Shown piece after piece: positions 35,027-44,683 of a stretch of 64,000 bases of DNA (positions are counted from its first letter, which is position 1; the number at the start of each line of letters is the position of its first letter). The translations under genes were made by a program, and so were the position numbers. The notes beneath the pieces are model-generated. The model worked only from the letters and a program-made list of their open reading frames with translations, was not told the DNA's origin and did no database searches. Source of the DNA: Metapseudomonas sp043392685 (GTDB taxonomy: Bacteria > Pseudomonadota > Gammaproteobacteria > Pseudomonadales > Pseudomonadaceae); assembly GCA_043392685.1 (NCBI GenBank), contig JBHZGM010000030.1, one strand, 5' to 3'.

Positions 35027-37648
35027 TCAGTTGGCGACGATATTGACCAGCTTGCCAGGCACCACGATGACCTTGCGGATGGTCAGGCCGTCGGTGAAGC
35101 GCAGCACGTTCTCGTTGGCGCGTGCGGTGGCTTCCACGGCTTCGCGGCTGGCGTCGGCCGGCACTTCGATATGGCCACGCAGCTTGCCGTTGACCTGAAC
35201 CACCAGTTGCAGGCTGTCCTGCACCAGGGCGGCTTCGTCCACGGCCGGCCAGGCGGCGTCGATGATGGCGCCGGAATGACCCAGTTCGTTCCACAGCACA
35301 TGGCTGATGTGCGGGGTGATGGGGGCCAGCAGCAGGGCCACGGTTTCCAGGCCTTCCTGCAGCAGGGCGCGGTCCTCAGCGGTGACCTGCGGAGCCTTTT
35401 CCAGGACGTTCATCAGGGTCATCACGGCGGCGATGGCGGTGTTGAACTTGTGGTGCTGGCCGATATCCTGGCTGGCCTGCTTGATGGCCAGGTGGATGGC
35501 GCGGTGCACGGCCTTCTGCTCGTCGTTCAGCGCGCTGCGGTCCAGTGCTGCCGGCAGGCCGGCGGCGACGTGGGCCTGGGCGAGGCGCCAGACGCGGCGG
35601 AGGAAGCGGCTGGCACCTTCGACGCCGGAGTCGGACCACTCCAGGCTCATGTCCGGCGGGGAGGCGAACATCATGAACAGGCGGCAGGTGTCGGCACCGT
35701 ACTGGTCGATCATCGCCTGCGGGTCGACGCCGTTGTTCTTGGACTTCGACATCTTCTCGGTGCCGCCGATTTCCACCGGCAGGCCGTCGGTCTTCAGGCG
35801 CGCGCCGATGACCTTGGCCTTGGCGTCACGCTCGACTTCGACGTCGGCCGGGTTGAACCAGTCCTTGCCGCCGTTGGCTGCAACGCGGTAGTAGGTCTCG
35901 GCGACCACCATGCCCTGGGTGAGCAGGTTCTTGAACGGCTCGTCGGAGCTGACCAGGCCTTCGTCACGCATCAGTTTGTGGAAGAAGCGCGCATAGAGCA
36001 GGTGCAGGATCGCGTGCTCGATACCGCCGATGTACTGGTCCACCGGCAGCCAGTGGTTGGCCGCGGCCGGGTCGACCATGCCTTTGTCGTAGTTCGGCGA
36101 GGCGTAGCGGGCGAAGTACCAGGAGCTCTCCACGAAGGTGTCCATGGTGTCGGTTTCGCGCTTGGCCGCGGTTCCGCATTTCGGGCAGGTGCAGGAGTAG
36201 AACTCGGGCATCTTCGCCAGCGGGCTGCCGGCGCCATCCGGCACCACGTCTTCCGGCAGTACCACCGGCAGCTGGTCTTCCGGCACCGGTACGTCGCCGC
36301 AGCTCGGGCAGTGGATGATCGGGATCGGGCAGCCCCAGTAGCGCTGGCGGCTGATGCCCCAGTCGCGTAGGCGGAACTGGGTGCGGGCCTGGCCGAGGCC
36401 TTTCTTCTGCAGGGCCACTTCGATGGCGTCGAAGGCGCCCTGGTAGTCCAGGCCGTCGAATTCGCCGGAGTTGATCAGTTGACCATGCTCGGCGTAGGCG
36501 TCCTGCCACGGGGCCGGGGTTTCGTCGCCTGCGGAGGTGCGGATCACAGCCTTGATCGGCAGGTCGTACTTGTGGGCGAAGGCGAAGTCGCGCTCGTCGT
36601 GGGCCGGCACGGCCATCACGGCGCCTTCGCCGTAGTTCATCAGCACGTAGTTGGCGACCCAGACGGGCAGCTTGTCGCCGGTCAGCGGGTGCTCGACGAA
36701 CAGCGGAGTGGGCAGGCCCTTCTTCTCCTGGGTGGCGATGTCGGCCTCGGCGACGCCGCCGCGCTTGCATTCGTCGATGAAGGCCTGCAGTTCGGCTGCC
36801 TTGTCGGCCGGCAGCTTCTGCACGGCGAGGGCGGCCAGCGGGTGCTCGGCGGCGACGGCGACGTAGGTGGCGCCCAGCAGGGTGTCCGGACGGGTGGTGA
36901 AGACCTTCAGCGCACCTTCCTGGCCGATGCTGGCCTGGTCAAAGGGGAAGCTGACTTCCATGCCGCGGGATTTGCCGATCCAGTTGCGCTGCATGGTCTT
37001 GACCTGTTCGGGCCAGCCGTCCAGGTCGTCGAGGCTGCTCAAGAGTTCATCCGCGTAGGCGGTGATCTTGAAGTAGTACATCGGGATCTCGCGCTTCTCC
37101 ACCAGCGCGCCGGAGCGCCAGCCGCGACCGTCGATGACCTGCTCGTTGGCGAGGACGGTCTGGTCCGCCGGGTCCCAGTTGACGGTGCCGTTCTTGCGGT
37201 AGATCACGCCCTTCTCGAACAGCCTGGTGAACAGCCACTGCTCCCAGCGGTAGTAGTCGGGCTTGCAGGTGGTGACTTCACGGGACCAGTCGATGGCCAG
37301 GCCCAGGCTTTTCAGCTGGGTCTTCATGTAGTCGATGTTCTCGTACGTCCACTTGGCCGGCGCGACGTTGTTCTTCATCGCGGCGTTTTCCGCCGGCATG
37401 CCGAAGGCGTCCCAGCCCATGGGCTGCAGCACGTTCTTGCCGAGCATGCGCTGGTAGCGGGCGATCACGTCACCGATGGTGTAGTTGCGCACGTGCCCCA
37501 TGTGCAGCTTGCCGCTCGGGTAGGGGAACATCGACAGGCAATAGAAGGTGTCCTTGCCGGGTTGCTCACTCACTTCAAAGGATTTGTGCGCGTCCCAGTG
37601 GGCTTGCGCGGCGGCTTCTATTTCGCGGGGCTGATACTGTTCGTGCAT
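35027..37648 (-). CDS. leuS: Leucyl-tRNA synthetase
   Basis: An 873-residue class I aminoacyl-tRNA synthetase. The HIGH-type motif reads PYPSGKLHMGHVRNY. The editing domain includes TTRPDTLLGATYVAVAAEHP, a zinc-type Cys cluster lies near CPSCGDV...CTCPKCGT, and the KMSKS motif is EKMSKSKNNG. The length is normal. The upstream 253-base gap (37649-37901) holds a possible TATGCT -10 on the minus strand near 37744-37749 and no gene. Confidence 0.97.
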   Translation of the reverse strand: MHEQYQPREIEAAAQAHWDAHKSFEVSEQPGKDTFYCLSMFPYPSGKLHMGHVRNYTIGDVIARYQRMLGKNVLQPMGWDAFGMPAENAAMKNNVAPAKWTYENIDYMKTQLKSLGLAIDWSREVTTCKPDYYRWEQWLFTRLFEKGVIYRKNGTVNWDPADQTVLANEQVIDGRGWRSGALVEKREIPMYYFKITAYADELLSSLDDLDGWPEQVKTMQRNWIGKSRGMEVSFPFDQASIGQEGALKVFTTRPDTLLGATYVAVAAEHPLAALAVQKLPADKAAELQAFIDECKRGGVAEADIATQEKKGLPTPLFVEHPLTGDKLPVWVANYVLMNYGEGAVMAVPAHDERDFAFAHKYDLPIKAVIRTSAGDETPAPWQDAYAEHGQLINSGEFDGLDYQGAFDAIEVALQKKGLGQARTQFRLRDWGISRQRYWGCPIPIIHCPSCGDVPVPEDQLPVVLPEDVVPDGAGSPLAKMPEFYSCTCPKCGTAAKRETDTMDTFVESSWYFARYASPNYDKGMVDPAAANHWLPVDQYIGGIEHAILHLLYARFFHKLMRDEGLVSSDEPFKNLLTQGMVVAETYYRVAANGGKDWFNPADVEVERDAKAKVIGARLKTDGLPVEIGGTEKMSKSKNNGVDPQAMIDQYGADTCRLFMMFASPPDMSLEWSDSGVEGASRFLRRVWRLAQAHVAAGLPAALDRSALNDEQKAVHRAIHLAIKQASQDIGQHHKFNTAIAAVMTLMNVLEKAPQVTAEDRALLQEGLETVALLLAPITPHISHVLWNELGHSGAIIDAAWPAVDEAALVQDSLQLVVQVNGKLRGHIEVPADASREAVEATARANENVLRFTDGLTIRKVIVVPGKLVNIVAN

Positions 37649-37901
37649 GGCTACTGGCGCTGGAGGATGGAGTTCCCTGGGCGGGCGACGCTGGCCTTGG
37701 CCGCGCTGCCGGCCCCCGGAGGAAACGGAAATTCAAGCGCCGTAGCATACATGACCCCCAATGGCCTAGGGAAACCCTGATTGCGCGGGCGGGCGTCCGT
37801 CGGCTATCGCGCCACCGTTTGTCGCAGGCACCTTGCAGCAGATAAGCGAACGCTAAGCTTTTCATAAGCAACGCAAGCGTTTACGCGGTTCGAGGTGTTG
37901 G

Positions 37902-38342
37902 ATGGGTGAGTTGCGGCGGGTGGATACAGGGAGCGGGCTTTACGAGCGGTTATTGCATCGGTTGGCCCTGGCGCTGGATGAAGCGGATACGGCGACTCGC
38001 TTGCGCGACGAGGAGCCGCTCGAATTGGAACTCAAGGGATTGACCCCTGCCGAGATGGAACTGATTCGCGCCTATCTGGATCGCGATACGCGCTGGTTGC
38101 GGGGTTGGCACGCTGCTGCCGAGGAGCTGGCCGCCATCGAGGCGCTGCCGCGACGCTCAGTGTCGTCAGGCGAGAGGGGCCCACCCAAGACCTTCGCCCT
38201 CAAGCCCAAGCCCGTGCTCAAACGCCGCCAGCAGCTGTGCTGTGCCATGTGCGGCACACCGGCCACCTGGCAACGCGGCCAGGGTGTGCAGGCGTGCATG
38301 TCCTGCGGTTCGCAGCTTTTCCGAACGTCGAATCCCCGTTAG
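37902..38342 (+). CDS. Zinc-ribbon-containing protein (DUF1451/YbeL-like)
   Basis: A 146-residue protein. The N-terminal half is helical and acidic (YERLLHRLALALDEADTA), and the C-terminus has two Cys pairs, CAMC and CMSC, forming a zinc ribbon. The family function is not established. CGAGGTGTTGG precedes the ATG. It is divergent from leuS. Confidence 0.82.
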   Translation: MGELRRVDTGSGLYERLLHRLALALDEADTATRLRDEEPLELELKGLTPAEMELIRAYLDRDTRWLRGWHAAAEELAAIEALPRRSVSSGERGPPKTFALKPKPVLKRRQQLCCAMCGTPATWQRGQGVQACMSCGSQLFRTSNPR

Positions 38343-38366
38343 GCTCCGGGCACCCTGGAGGTGCCC

Positions 38367-39128
38367 ATGCCGATTCGCTACATCATCAAACAATTCCTGC
38401 TGCCGCCCGGCGGACTTCTGTTGTTGCTCCTGCTCGGCTGGTGGCTGCGCCGGCGCATGCCGCGCCTGTCCGCAGCCTGCTTCGTGGCCGGGTTCGCTGG
38501 CCTGTGGTTGATGAGCCTGCCCATCGTCGTCGAATGGTCGGCCAAGGTGCTAGAGCGCGAGCCGCCACTGGCCGAAGCCGAGTGGACGCAACTGCCCGGG
38601 CGGGTGGATGCGATCGTGGTGCTGGGTGGCGGCCGGGACCGTGACGACCCCGCCTGGGGAGCGGACCAGCCTTCCCCCCTGGCCCTGGAGCGGCTGCGTT
38701 ATGCCGCGCGCCTGGCGCGTGCCAGCGGCTTGCCGCTGCTGACCAGTGGCGGCTTGCACTTCGGTGAGCCACCCAGCGAGGCGAAGATCATGGCCGATAC
38801 GCTCAAGCGCGATTTCGGCGTGGACGTGCGCTGGCAGGAAGAGGAAAGCCGAACCACCTGGGAAAACGCCACCTTCAGTGCGAAGTTGCTCCAGCCGGCA
38901 GGCATCCGTCGCGTGCTGCTGGTGACCCAGGCGTCCCACATGCCCCGGGCCCGCTGGTGTTTCGAGCGAGCCGGGTTCGAGGTGGTGGCGGCCCCCATGG
39001 GCTATCTCGGCGTCCCCAACGGTCGGCCGGCAGGCGGCTGGCTGCCGGAGGCCAAGGCAGTCTGGCAGAGCGGGATACTGCTCAATGAAGCGATTGGCCT
39101 GCTGGCCTATCCGCTGGCGTACGACTGA
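38367..39128 (+). CDS. YdcF/ElyC-like membrane protein (DUF218)
   Basis: A 253-residue protein with two N-terminal membrane segments and a periplasmic DUF218 domain: DAIVVLGGGRDRDDPAW, LLTSGGLHFGEPPSEA and TWENATFSAKLL with a VTQASHMPRARWCFE motif. ElyC-type relatives affect envelope synthesis and undecaprenyl carrier use. The ATG at 38367 has GGAGG 5 bases upstream, ahead of an alternative GTG at 38361. Confidence 0.87.
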   Translation: MPIRYIIKQFLLPPGGLLLLLLLGWWLRRRMPRLSAACFVAGFAGLWLMSLPIVVEWSAKVLEREPPLAEAEWTQLPGRVDAIVVLGGGRDRDDPAWGADQPSPLALERLRYAARLARASGLPLLTSGGLHFGEPPSEAKIMADTLKRDFGVDVRWQEEESRTTWENATFSAKLLQPAGIRRVLLVTQASHMPRARWCFERAGFEVVAAPMGYLGVPNGRPAGGWLPEAKAVWQSGILLNEAIGLLAYPLAYD

Positions 39129-39137
39129 ACTTTTTCT

Positions 39138-39186
39138 GTAGCAGCGAGCTTGCTTGCGATCATTTCGCGAGCAAGCTCGCTCCTAC
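39138..39186. repeat. REP-like palindrome between convergent genes
   Basis: GTAG plus AGCGAGCTTGCT at 39138-39154 pairs with AGCAAGCTCGCT plus CTAC at 39170-39186, with a further GCGA/TCGC inner pairing. It is preceded by TTTTT. This is the widespread Pseudomonas GTAGGAGCGAGCTTGCTCGCGA type of repeat and may also terminate both flanking genes. Confidence 0.8.
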
Positions 39187-39193
39187 GCGGGGC

Positions 39194-40714
39194 TTACACC
39201 GTCTTGGCGATGCGGCTGGCCATCAGCGCCCAGGCGAAGAGCAGGCCGCAGAGGATCACCAGCGGCCAGGCCCGCCACTGCAGGTAGGGCGTCAGGCCCT
39301 GCATGGGCAGCACTTCGCCGTAGAGCACGCCCTGCTGGAACTGCGGGATGCCCTCGGTGACCTGGCCGAACGGGTCGATCAGCACGGTCACGCCGTTGTT
39401 GGTGGCGCGAATCATCCAGCGGCCGGCTTCCAGGGCGCGCATCTGCGCCATTTGCAGGTGCTGCAGCGGACCGATGGAAGTGCCGAACCAGGTGTCGTTG
39501 CTCACCGTCAGGAGAATGTCGCTCCGGGCGGCCAGGCTGGCGGCGAACTCGGGGTAGACCACTTCGTAGCAGATGTACGGGGCGATGCGGTAACCCTTGG
39601 CCAGCAGCGGGCCCTGGTCGGAATCGCCGCGGGCGAAGTCGGACATGGGCAGGTCGAAGAAGGCGATCAGCCCGCGCAGCACTTCCTGTAGCGGCACGTA
39701 CTCGCCGAAGGGCACCAGCTTCTGCTTGAGGTAGGTGCCTTCGCCCTGGCCGACCACGGTGATGCCGTTGTAGTAGCGCTTCTCGCCACGGTCGTTGTTC
39801 TGCCGGATCGGCACGCCGGTAATCAGCGCGGACTGGCGATCATTGGCGAAGCGGTTCATCACGCCGAGGTAGCCGTCGACGAACTCCTTGAGTACCGGCA
39901 CGGCGGTTTCCGGCCAGACGATCAGGTCGGCTTGCTGCGCGCTGAAGGTCATGTCGCGATAGAGCGCGAGCTGGGCGTTGAGCTGCTCCGGGTCCCACTT
40001 CAGGTTCTGTTCGATATTGCCCTGCATGGCGGCGACCTTCAGCGGTGCGCCGGCGGGCTGGGTCCAGGCGTGGCCCTTGAGTGCCAGGCCGATAGCCCAG
40101 GGGGCGATCAGCAGGACGACGCCGGCAGCGAGGAAGGCCGGACGGCTGCGCAGGCGCGCGAGGTTCACCAGCAGTGCGGCGCTGAGCGCCAGGGTGAAGG
40201 ACACCAGCCAGACGCCGCCCACCGGCGCCAGTCCGGCCAGGGGGCCGTCGAGCTGGCTGTAGCCGGCGTAGAGCCAGGGGAAGCCGGTGAGGAACCAGCC
40301 GCGGAACGCCTCCTGGGCAAGCCACAGCGCGGCAAAGGCGAGGGTGTCGGCCAGGGCCGCTTCGCTGCGGCGTATCCAGCGCGCCCAGAGCAGCGCAGGC
40401 AGGGCGAAGAACAGCGCCACGCCGGCACTGAAGCCGACGGTGAGGAAGCTGGCCAGGGGCGCTGACGCCGCACCGTAGTCGTGGATGCTGACGTAGATCC
40501 AGCTGGTGCCGGCCAGGAACAGGCCGAGGCCGTAGCACCAGCCGCGCCAGAACGCGGCCTTGGGCGCCAGGTCGCGCAGTCCCAGGTAGAAGAGCGCCAG
40601 GGACAGCAGTTCCAGGGGCCATAAATCGAAGGGGGCGAAGGCCAGGGGCGTCAGGGCGCCAGCGGCCAGGGCCAGCAGGTTGCCCGGCCAGCCGGGGCGG
40701 GTGATCCAGTTCAT
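39194..40714 (-). CDS. lnt: Apolipoprotein N-acyltransferase
   Basis: A 506-residue inner-membrane enzyme that adds the third acyl chain to lipoproteins. Several N-terminal membrane helices are followed by a nitrilase-like domain with the catalytic triad Glu (VWPETAVPV), Lys (LKQKLVPFGEY) and Cys (YICYEVVYPE). The ATG at 40714 with AAGGACC is preferred over long upstream extensions. It is the last gene of the miaB-phoH-ybeY-corC-lnt run, 115 bases after corC. Confidence 0.96.
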   Translation of the reverse strand: MNWITRPGWPGNLLALAAGALTPLAFAPFDLWPLELLSLALFYLGLRDLAPKAAFWRGWCYGLGLFLAGTSWIYVSIHDYGAASAPLASFLTVGFSAGVALFFALPALLWARWIRRSEAALADTLAFAALWLAQEAFRGWFLTGFPWLYAGYSQLDGPLAGLAPVGGVWLVSFTLALSAALLVNLARLRSRPAFLAAGVVLLIAPWAIGLALKGHAWTQPAGAPLKVAAMQGNIEQNLKWDPEQLNAQLALYRDMTFSAQQADLIVWPETAVPVLKEFVDGYLGVMNRFANDRQSALITGVPIRQNNDRGEKRYYNGITVVGQGEGTYLKQKLVPFGEYVPLQEVLRGLIAFFDLPMSDFARGDSDQGPLLAKGYRIAPYICYEVVYPEFAASLAARSDILLTVSNDTWFGTSIGPLQHLQMAQMRALEAGRWMIRATNNGVTVLIDPFGQVTEGIPQFQQGVLYGEVLPMQGLTPYLQWRAWPLVILCGLLFAWALMASRIAKTV

Positions 40715-40797
40715 GCTCGGTCCTTGGGCGGATGGGGAGCTGGAATAGCATGCGCGGCGAGCCTTTCGTTGCCCGCTCGGGGCGCGATTATCCACGG

Positions 40798-40822
40798 GCG
40801 CCCCTCTGCTGTGGAGGGGCGC
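40798..40822. terminator. GC-rich hairpin between corC and lnt
   Basis: GCGCCCCTC and GAGGGGCGC form a 9-bp stem with a 7-base loop just after the corC stop. There is no U-tract, so it may only partly reduce read-through into lnt. Confidence 0.4.
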
Positions 40823-40829
40823 GCTGCCA

Positions 40830-41669
40830 TCAATGGGATAGCGGAGAGAGGCGCAGCAGGTGGATGCGGCGGCTGTCGGCGTTGAGCACGCGGAAGCGGA
40901 ACTCGCCGATCTCGGTGGTTTCGTTGCGCTTGGGCAGGTGGCCGAAGGCACCCATGACCAGGCCGCCGACGGTGTCGAACTCCTCTTCGGAGAAGTCGGT
41001 CTCGAAGAACTCGTTGAAGGCGTCCACCGGGGTCAGCGCCTTGACGATGAAGTCGCCGCTGGGGAGCGGCTTGATGTAGCTGTCTTCCTCGACGTCGTGC
41101 TCGTCCTCGATATCGCCGACGATCTGCTCCAGCACGTCCTCGATGGTCACCAGGCCGGCGACGCCGCCGTATTCGTCGATGACCACGGCCATGTGGTTGT
41201 GGTTGGCGCGGAATTCGCGCAGCAGCACGTTGAGACGCTTGGATTCGGGCACGAAGGTGGCCGGGCGCAGCAGGTCCTTGATGTTGAAGGGCCGGTCGCC
41301 GTCATGGAGGATCAGCGGCAGCAGGTCCTTGGCCAGGAGGATGCCCATGACCTCGTCGAGGCTTTCGCCGATGACCGGGTAGCGGGAGTGGGCGGCGTCG
41401 ATGATCGCCGGGAGGAACTCCTTCGGCGTCTGGGTGGCCTTGATGCTGATCATCTGCGAGCGCGGCACCATGATGTCGCGTACTTGCAGGTCGGCGACCT
41501 GGATCGCACCTTCGACGATCGACAGTGCTTCGCTGTCGAGCAGTTTGTTCTGGTGGGCTTCGCGCAGCAGCTCGAGGAGCTCCTGGCGGCTTTTCGGCTC
41601 ATGGGCAAAGGCCTGGGTCAGCTTTTCCAGCCAGGACCTGTGCCCGTTGCTCGATCGATCTTCGCTCAT
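40830..41669 (-). CDS. corC: CorC/YbeX-family CBS-domain protein
   Basis: A 279-residue cytoplasmic protein with paired CBS domains (DIMVPRSQMISIKATQ, DEYGGVAGLVTIEDVLEQIVGDIEDEHD) and a C-terminal CorC/HlyC domain. It is linked to magnesium/cobalt efflux and, through its neighbours, to ribosome maturation. It follows ybeY by 21 bases. Confidence 0.94.
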   Translation of the reverse strand: MSEDRSSNGHRSWLEKLTQAFAHEPKSRQELLELLREAHQNKLLDSEALSIVEGAIQVADLQVRDIMVPRSQMISIKATQTPKEFLPAIIDAAHSRYPVIGESLDEVMGILLAKDLLPLILHDGDRPFNIKDLLRPATFVPESKRLNVLLREFRANHNHMAVVIDEYGGVAGLVTIEDVLEQIVGDIEDEHDVEEDSYIKPLPSGDFIVKALTPVDAFNEFFETDFSEEEFDTVGGLVMGAFGHLPKRNETTEIGEFRFRVLNADSRRIHLLRLSPLSH

Positions 41670-41690
41670 ATGTCCTTTGCTCGGTGCTTC

Positions 41691-42155
41691 TTATTGGTCT
41701 TCGTCGTCTCGGTAAGGGTCGGGGTGGCCAAGTTCAGCCAGCAATTCCCGTTCCAGGGCTTCCATTTCCTCGGCTTCCTCGTCCTCGATGTGGTCGTAGC
41801 CGAGCAGGTGCAAACAGCCGTGGATCACCAGGTGCGCCCAGTGCGCCTCCAGGGCCTTGCCCTGTTCGGCGGCTTCCCGCGCTACCACCGGCGCGCAGAT
41901 CACCAGGTCGCCGAGCAGCGGGATGTCCAGCAGCTCGTCCGGTACGTCTGCGGGGAAGGAGAGCACGTTGGTAGCGTAGTCCTTGTGTCGCCAGGTGCGG
42001 TTCAGTTCGCGCCCTTCGGGCTCGTCCACCAACCGGATGGTCAGCTCGGAGTCGGCGCTGCGCTGGCGCAGGGCCAGTTCGCACCAGCGACGGAAATCCG
42101 TCTCGCTCGGCAGGCCCTGGGCCTCGCTGGCGAGTTGCAGGTCAAGTTCAAGCAT
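41691..42155 (-). CDS. ybeY: Endoribonuclease YbeY (16S rRNA 3' maturation)
   Basis: A 154-residue zinc metalloprotein needed for 16S rRNA 3' processing and ribosome quality control. The metal motif is HGCLHLLGYDH, and TNVLSFPADVP is also conserved. It overlaps the end of the phoH-type gene by 8 bases, the standard arrangement. The acidic C-terminus (EEAEEMEALERELL) is typical. Confidence 0.95.
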   Translation of the reverse strand: MLELDLQLASEAQGLPSETDFRRWCELALRQRSADSELTIRLVDEPEGRELNRTWRHKDYATNVLSFPADVPDELLDIPLLGDLVICAPVVAREAAEQGKALEAHWAHLVIHGCLHLLGYDHIEDEEAEEMEALERELLAELGHPDPYRDDEDQ

Positions 42156-43164
42156 TGTCGTCTATGGCGCCTGGATCGTTGTCGGCCGGCTTGGCCTTCG
42201 GTTGCTGCGCCTGGCTGTCGAAGCGGTCGTAGGCTTCGACGATGCGCTGGACCAGCGGGTGGCGTACCACGTCATGGGACTTGAAGTGGGTGAAGCTGAT
42301 GCCCGGTACGTCGCGCAGTACGTCGATCACGTGGGTCAGGCCGGAACGGGTGCCGCGCGGCAGGTCGATCTGGGTGATGTCGCCGGTGATGACGGCGGTG
42401 GAGCCGAAGCCGATACGGGTCAGGAACATCTTCATCTGCTCGACGGTCGTGTTCTGGCTTTCGTCGAGGATGATGAAGCTGTTGTTTAGGGTGCGACCGC
42501 GCATGTAGGCCAGCGGGGCGACCTCGATCACCTGCTTTTCGATGAGCTTGGCCACATGGTCGAAGCCGAGCATCTCGTAGAGCGCGTCGTAGAGCGGACG
42601 CAGGTACGGGTCGATCTTCTGGGCAAGGTCGCCGGGGAGGAAGCCGAGCTTCTCGCCGGCTTCGACTGCCGGGCGTACCAGCAGGATGCGGCGCACCTGT
42701 TCGCGCTCCAGGGCGTCCACGGCGCAGGCTACCGCCAGGTAGGTCTTGCCGGTGCCCGCCGGGCCGATGCCAAAGTTGATGTCGTGGTCGAGGATCGACT
42801 TCACATAGCGCTGCTGGTTGGCGCCGCGCGGGCGGATGTTGCCCTTGCGGGTGCGCAGGCTGACCGCTTCGGCCTTGGGATTGACCTCGTCCATGCCGGT
42901 TTCGCGCAGGAACAGGTGAACCATGTCCGGCGAAAGCTCGATGGCTTCGGTTTCGCGGTAGAGGCGGCGCAGGAGGTTTTCCGTGGAGCGGGTGCGTTGC
43001 GGGTCGCCGACCAGTTCGAACTGGTTGCCACGGTTACGAATCTCGATGCCCATGCGCTGTTCGATCAGGCGAAGGTGCTCGTCGAACTGGCCGCACAGAT
43101 TGGCGAAGCGGCGGGCTTCAAAGGGTTCCAGGGTGAAGCGGTGTAAATCCAGGGAGGCGTTCAA
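42148..43164 (-). CDS. ybeZ: PhoH-like ATPase (YbeZ), probable TTG start
   Basis: About 338 residues with a P-loop ATPase domain: FGIGPAGTGKTYLAVACAV (Walker A) and FIILDESQNTT (Walker B). It works with YbeY in RNA processing. The family N-terminus (NASLDLHRFTLEPFEARRFANLCG) begins at a TTG at 43164. An ATG farther upstream (43239) would add 25 atypical residues and run into the miaB end region, so the TTG is preferred; the Shine-Dalgarno there is poor. Confidence 0.9.
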   Translation of the reverse strand: MNASLDLHRFTLEPFEARRFANLCGQFDEHLRLIEQRMGIEIRNRGNQFELVGDPQRTRSTENLLRRLYRETEAIELSPDMVHLFLRETGMDEVNPKAEAVSLRTRKGNIRPRGANQQRYVKSILDHDINFGIGPAGTGKTYLAVACAVDALEREQVRRILLVRPAVEAGEKLGFLPGDLAQKIDPYLRPLYDALYEMLGFDHVAKLIEKQVIEVAPLAYMRGRTLNNSFIILDESQNTTVEQMKMFLTRIGFGSTAVITGDITQIDLPRGTRSGLTHVIDVLRDVPGISFTHFKSHDVVRHPLVQRIVEAYDRFDSQAQQPKAKPADNDPGAIDDNA

Positions 43165-43254
43165 TGTCGTGTGTTCGCCCTTGGGCGCAAGGAAGGGATG
43201 ACAGGAAGAATAACTCCGGGGGCCCGCCTGGAAAAGCACGGGCCCGGAGGTTTG

Positions 43255-44595
43255 TCAGTGCAGGGCCCCTTCGATCAGGGTGCCGCGCAGGGAGTGGGGC
43301 AGGGCGTCATCGATGTGCACGTCGACGAACTGGCCGATCAGGCGCGGGTTGGCGCTGCGGAAGTTGACGATGCGGTTGTTCTCGGTGCGGCCCTGGAGCA
43401 TGCCGGGGTCCTTCTTGGAGAAGTCGCTGACGAGGATGCGCTGGACGCTGCCGACCATTCGTCGGCTGATCTCGAAGCCCTGCTGGTTGATGCGGCCCTG
43501 GAGGATCTGCAGGCGCTGCTTCTTCACCTCTTCCGGCGTGTCGTCCACCAGGTCGGCGGCCGGGGTGCCGGGACGCGCGCTGTAGATGAAGGAAAAGGAG
43601 AAGTCGAAGCCGACGTCTTCCACCAGCTTCATGGTGGCTTCGAAGTCCTTGTCGGTCTCGCCGGGGAAACCGACGATGAAGTCCGAGCTGATGCAGATAT
43701 CCGGCACGGCGGCCTTCAGCTTGCGGATGCGCGACTTGTATTCGAGCGCGGTGTGGTTGCGCTTCATGGCCGCGAGGATGCGGTCGGAACCGGCCTGCAC
43801 CGGCAGGTGGACGAACTTCACCAGTTCCGGCACTTCGGCGTGGGCCTGGATCAGCGCGTCGGAGAATTCCAGCGGGTGCGAGGTGGTGTAGCGGATGCGG
43901 TCGATGCCCTCGACGGCGGCGACTACGCGGATCAGCTCGGCGAAATCGGCGATGCGGCCGTCATGGGTCAGGCCGCGGTAGCCGTTCACGTTCTGGCCCA
44001 GCAGGGTCACTTCGCGGACGCCGTTCTCGGCCAGGTGGATGACTTCGGCCAGGACGTCGTCGAACGGGCGGCTGACTTCCTCGCCACGGGTGTAGGGCAC
44101 GACGCAGAAGGTGCAGTACTTGCTGCAGCCTTCCATCACCGAAACGAAGGCGCTGGGGCCGTCGACGCGCGGCTCGGGCAGGCGATCGAACTTCTCGATC
44201 TCGGGGAAGCTGATGTCCACCTGGGGTTTGCGGGTGACCCGGGCGGCGTCGATCATTTCCGGCAGGCGGTGCAGGGTCTGCGGGCCGAACACCACGTCCA
44301 CGTAGGGCGCGCGATCGCGAATTGCGGCACCTTCCTGGCTGGCCACGCAACCGCCGACGCCGATCACCAGCTCCGGGTTCTGCTGCTTCAGCTCGCGCCA
44401 GCGGCCAAGTTGCGAAAACACCTTCTCCTGCGCCTTCTCGCGAATCGAGCAGGTATTGAGCAGGATCACGTCGGCTTCTTCCGCGCGATCGGTGACCTCC
44501 AGTGCCTGATGTTCGCCGAGCAGGTCGGCCATGCGCGAGCTGTCGTACTCGTTCATCTGGCAGCCGTGGGTTTCGATATAGAGCTTCTTGGCCAT
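43255..44595 (-). CDS. miaB: tRNA-2-methylthio-N6-dimethylallyladenosine synthase
   Basis: A 446-residue radical-SAM methylthiotransferase acting on i6A37 of tRNA. The N-terminal auxiliary-cluster cysteines are in THGCQMN, LNTCSIRE and GVGGCVASQ. The radical-SAM motif is EGCSKYCTFC, and a C-terminal TRAM domain is present. The ATG at 44595 (MAKKLYIETHGC) is chosen. It heads the leftward miaB-ybeZ-ybeY-corC-lnt run. Confidence 0.96.
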   Translation of the reverse strand: MAKKLYIETHGCQMNEYDSSRMADLLGEHQALEVTDRAEEADVILLNTCSIREKAQEKVFSQLGRWRELKQQNPELVIGVGGCVASQEGAAIRDRAPYVDVVFGPQTLHRLPEMIDAARVTRKPQVDISFPEIEKFDRLPEPRVDGPSAFVSVMEGCSKYCTFCVVPYTRGEEVSRPFDDVLAEVIHLAENGVREVTLLGQNVNGYRGLTHDGRIADFAELIRVVAAVEGIDRIRYTTSHPLEFSDALIQAHAEVPELVKFVHLPVQAGSDRILAAMKRNHTALEYKSRIRKLKAAVPDICISSDFIVGFPGETDKDFEATMKLVEDVGFDFSFSFIYSARPGTPAADLVDDTPEEVKKQRLQILQGRINQQGFEISRRMVGSVQRILVSDFSKKDPGMLQGRTENNRIVNFRSANPRLIGQFVDVHIDDALPHSLRGTLIEGALH

Positions 44596-44629
44596 GAACT
44601 TAGGAATCAGGTGGTTCGAAGAACCGCGC

Positions 44630-44635
44630 ATTATA
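44630..44635 (-). promoter_or_regulatory. -10 element for miaB
   Basis: TATAAT on the minus strand, 35 bases upstream of the miaB start. The -35 region is not consensus. Confidence 0.4.
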
Positions 44636-44683
44636 GTCGCCATCCCTCCGGTGTTCCTAGCACCGGCTGCCTGACGGCTATGC

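Noticed and set aside
34373..36370. A 665-codon plus-strand frame opposite lptE and leuS
   Set aside because: It overlaps two certain genes on the other strand and has shadow-type composition (His/Gln/Gly/Val).
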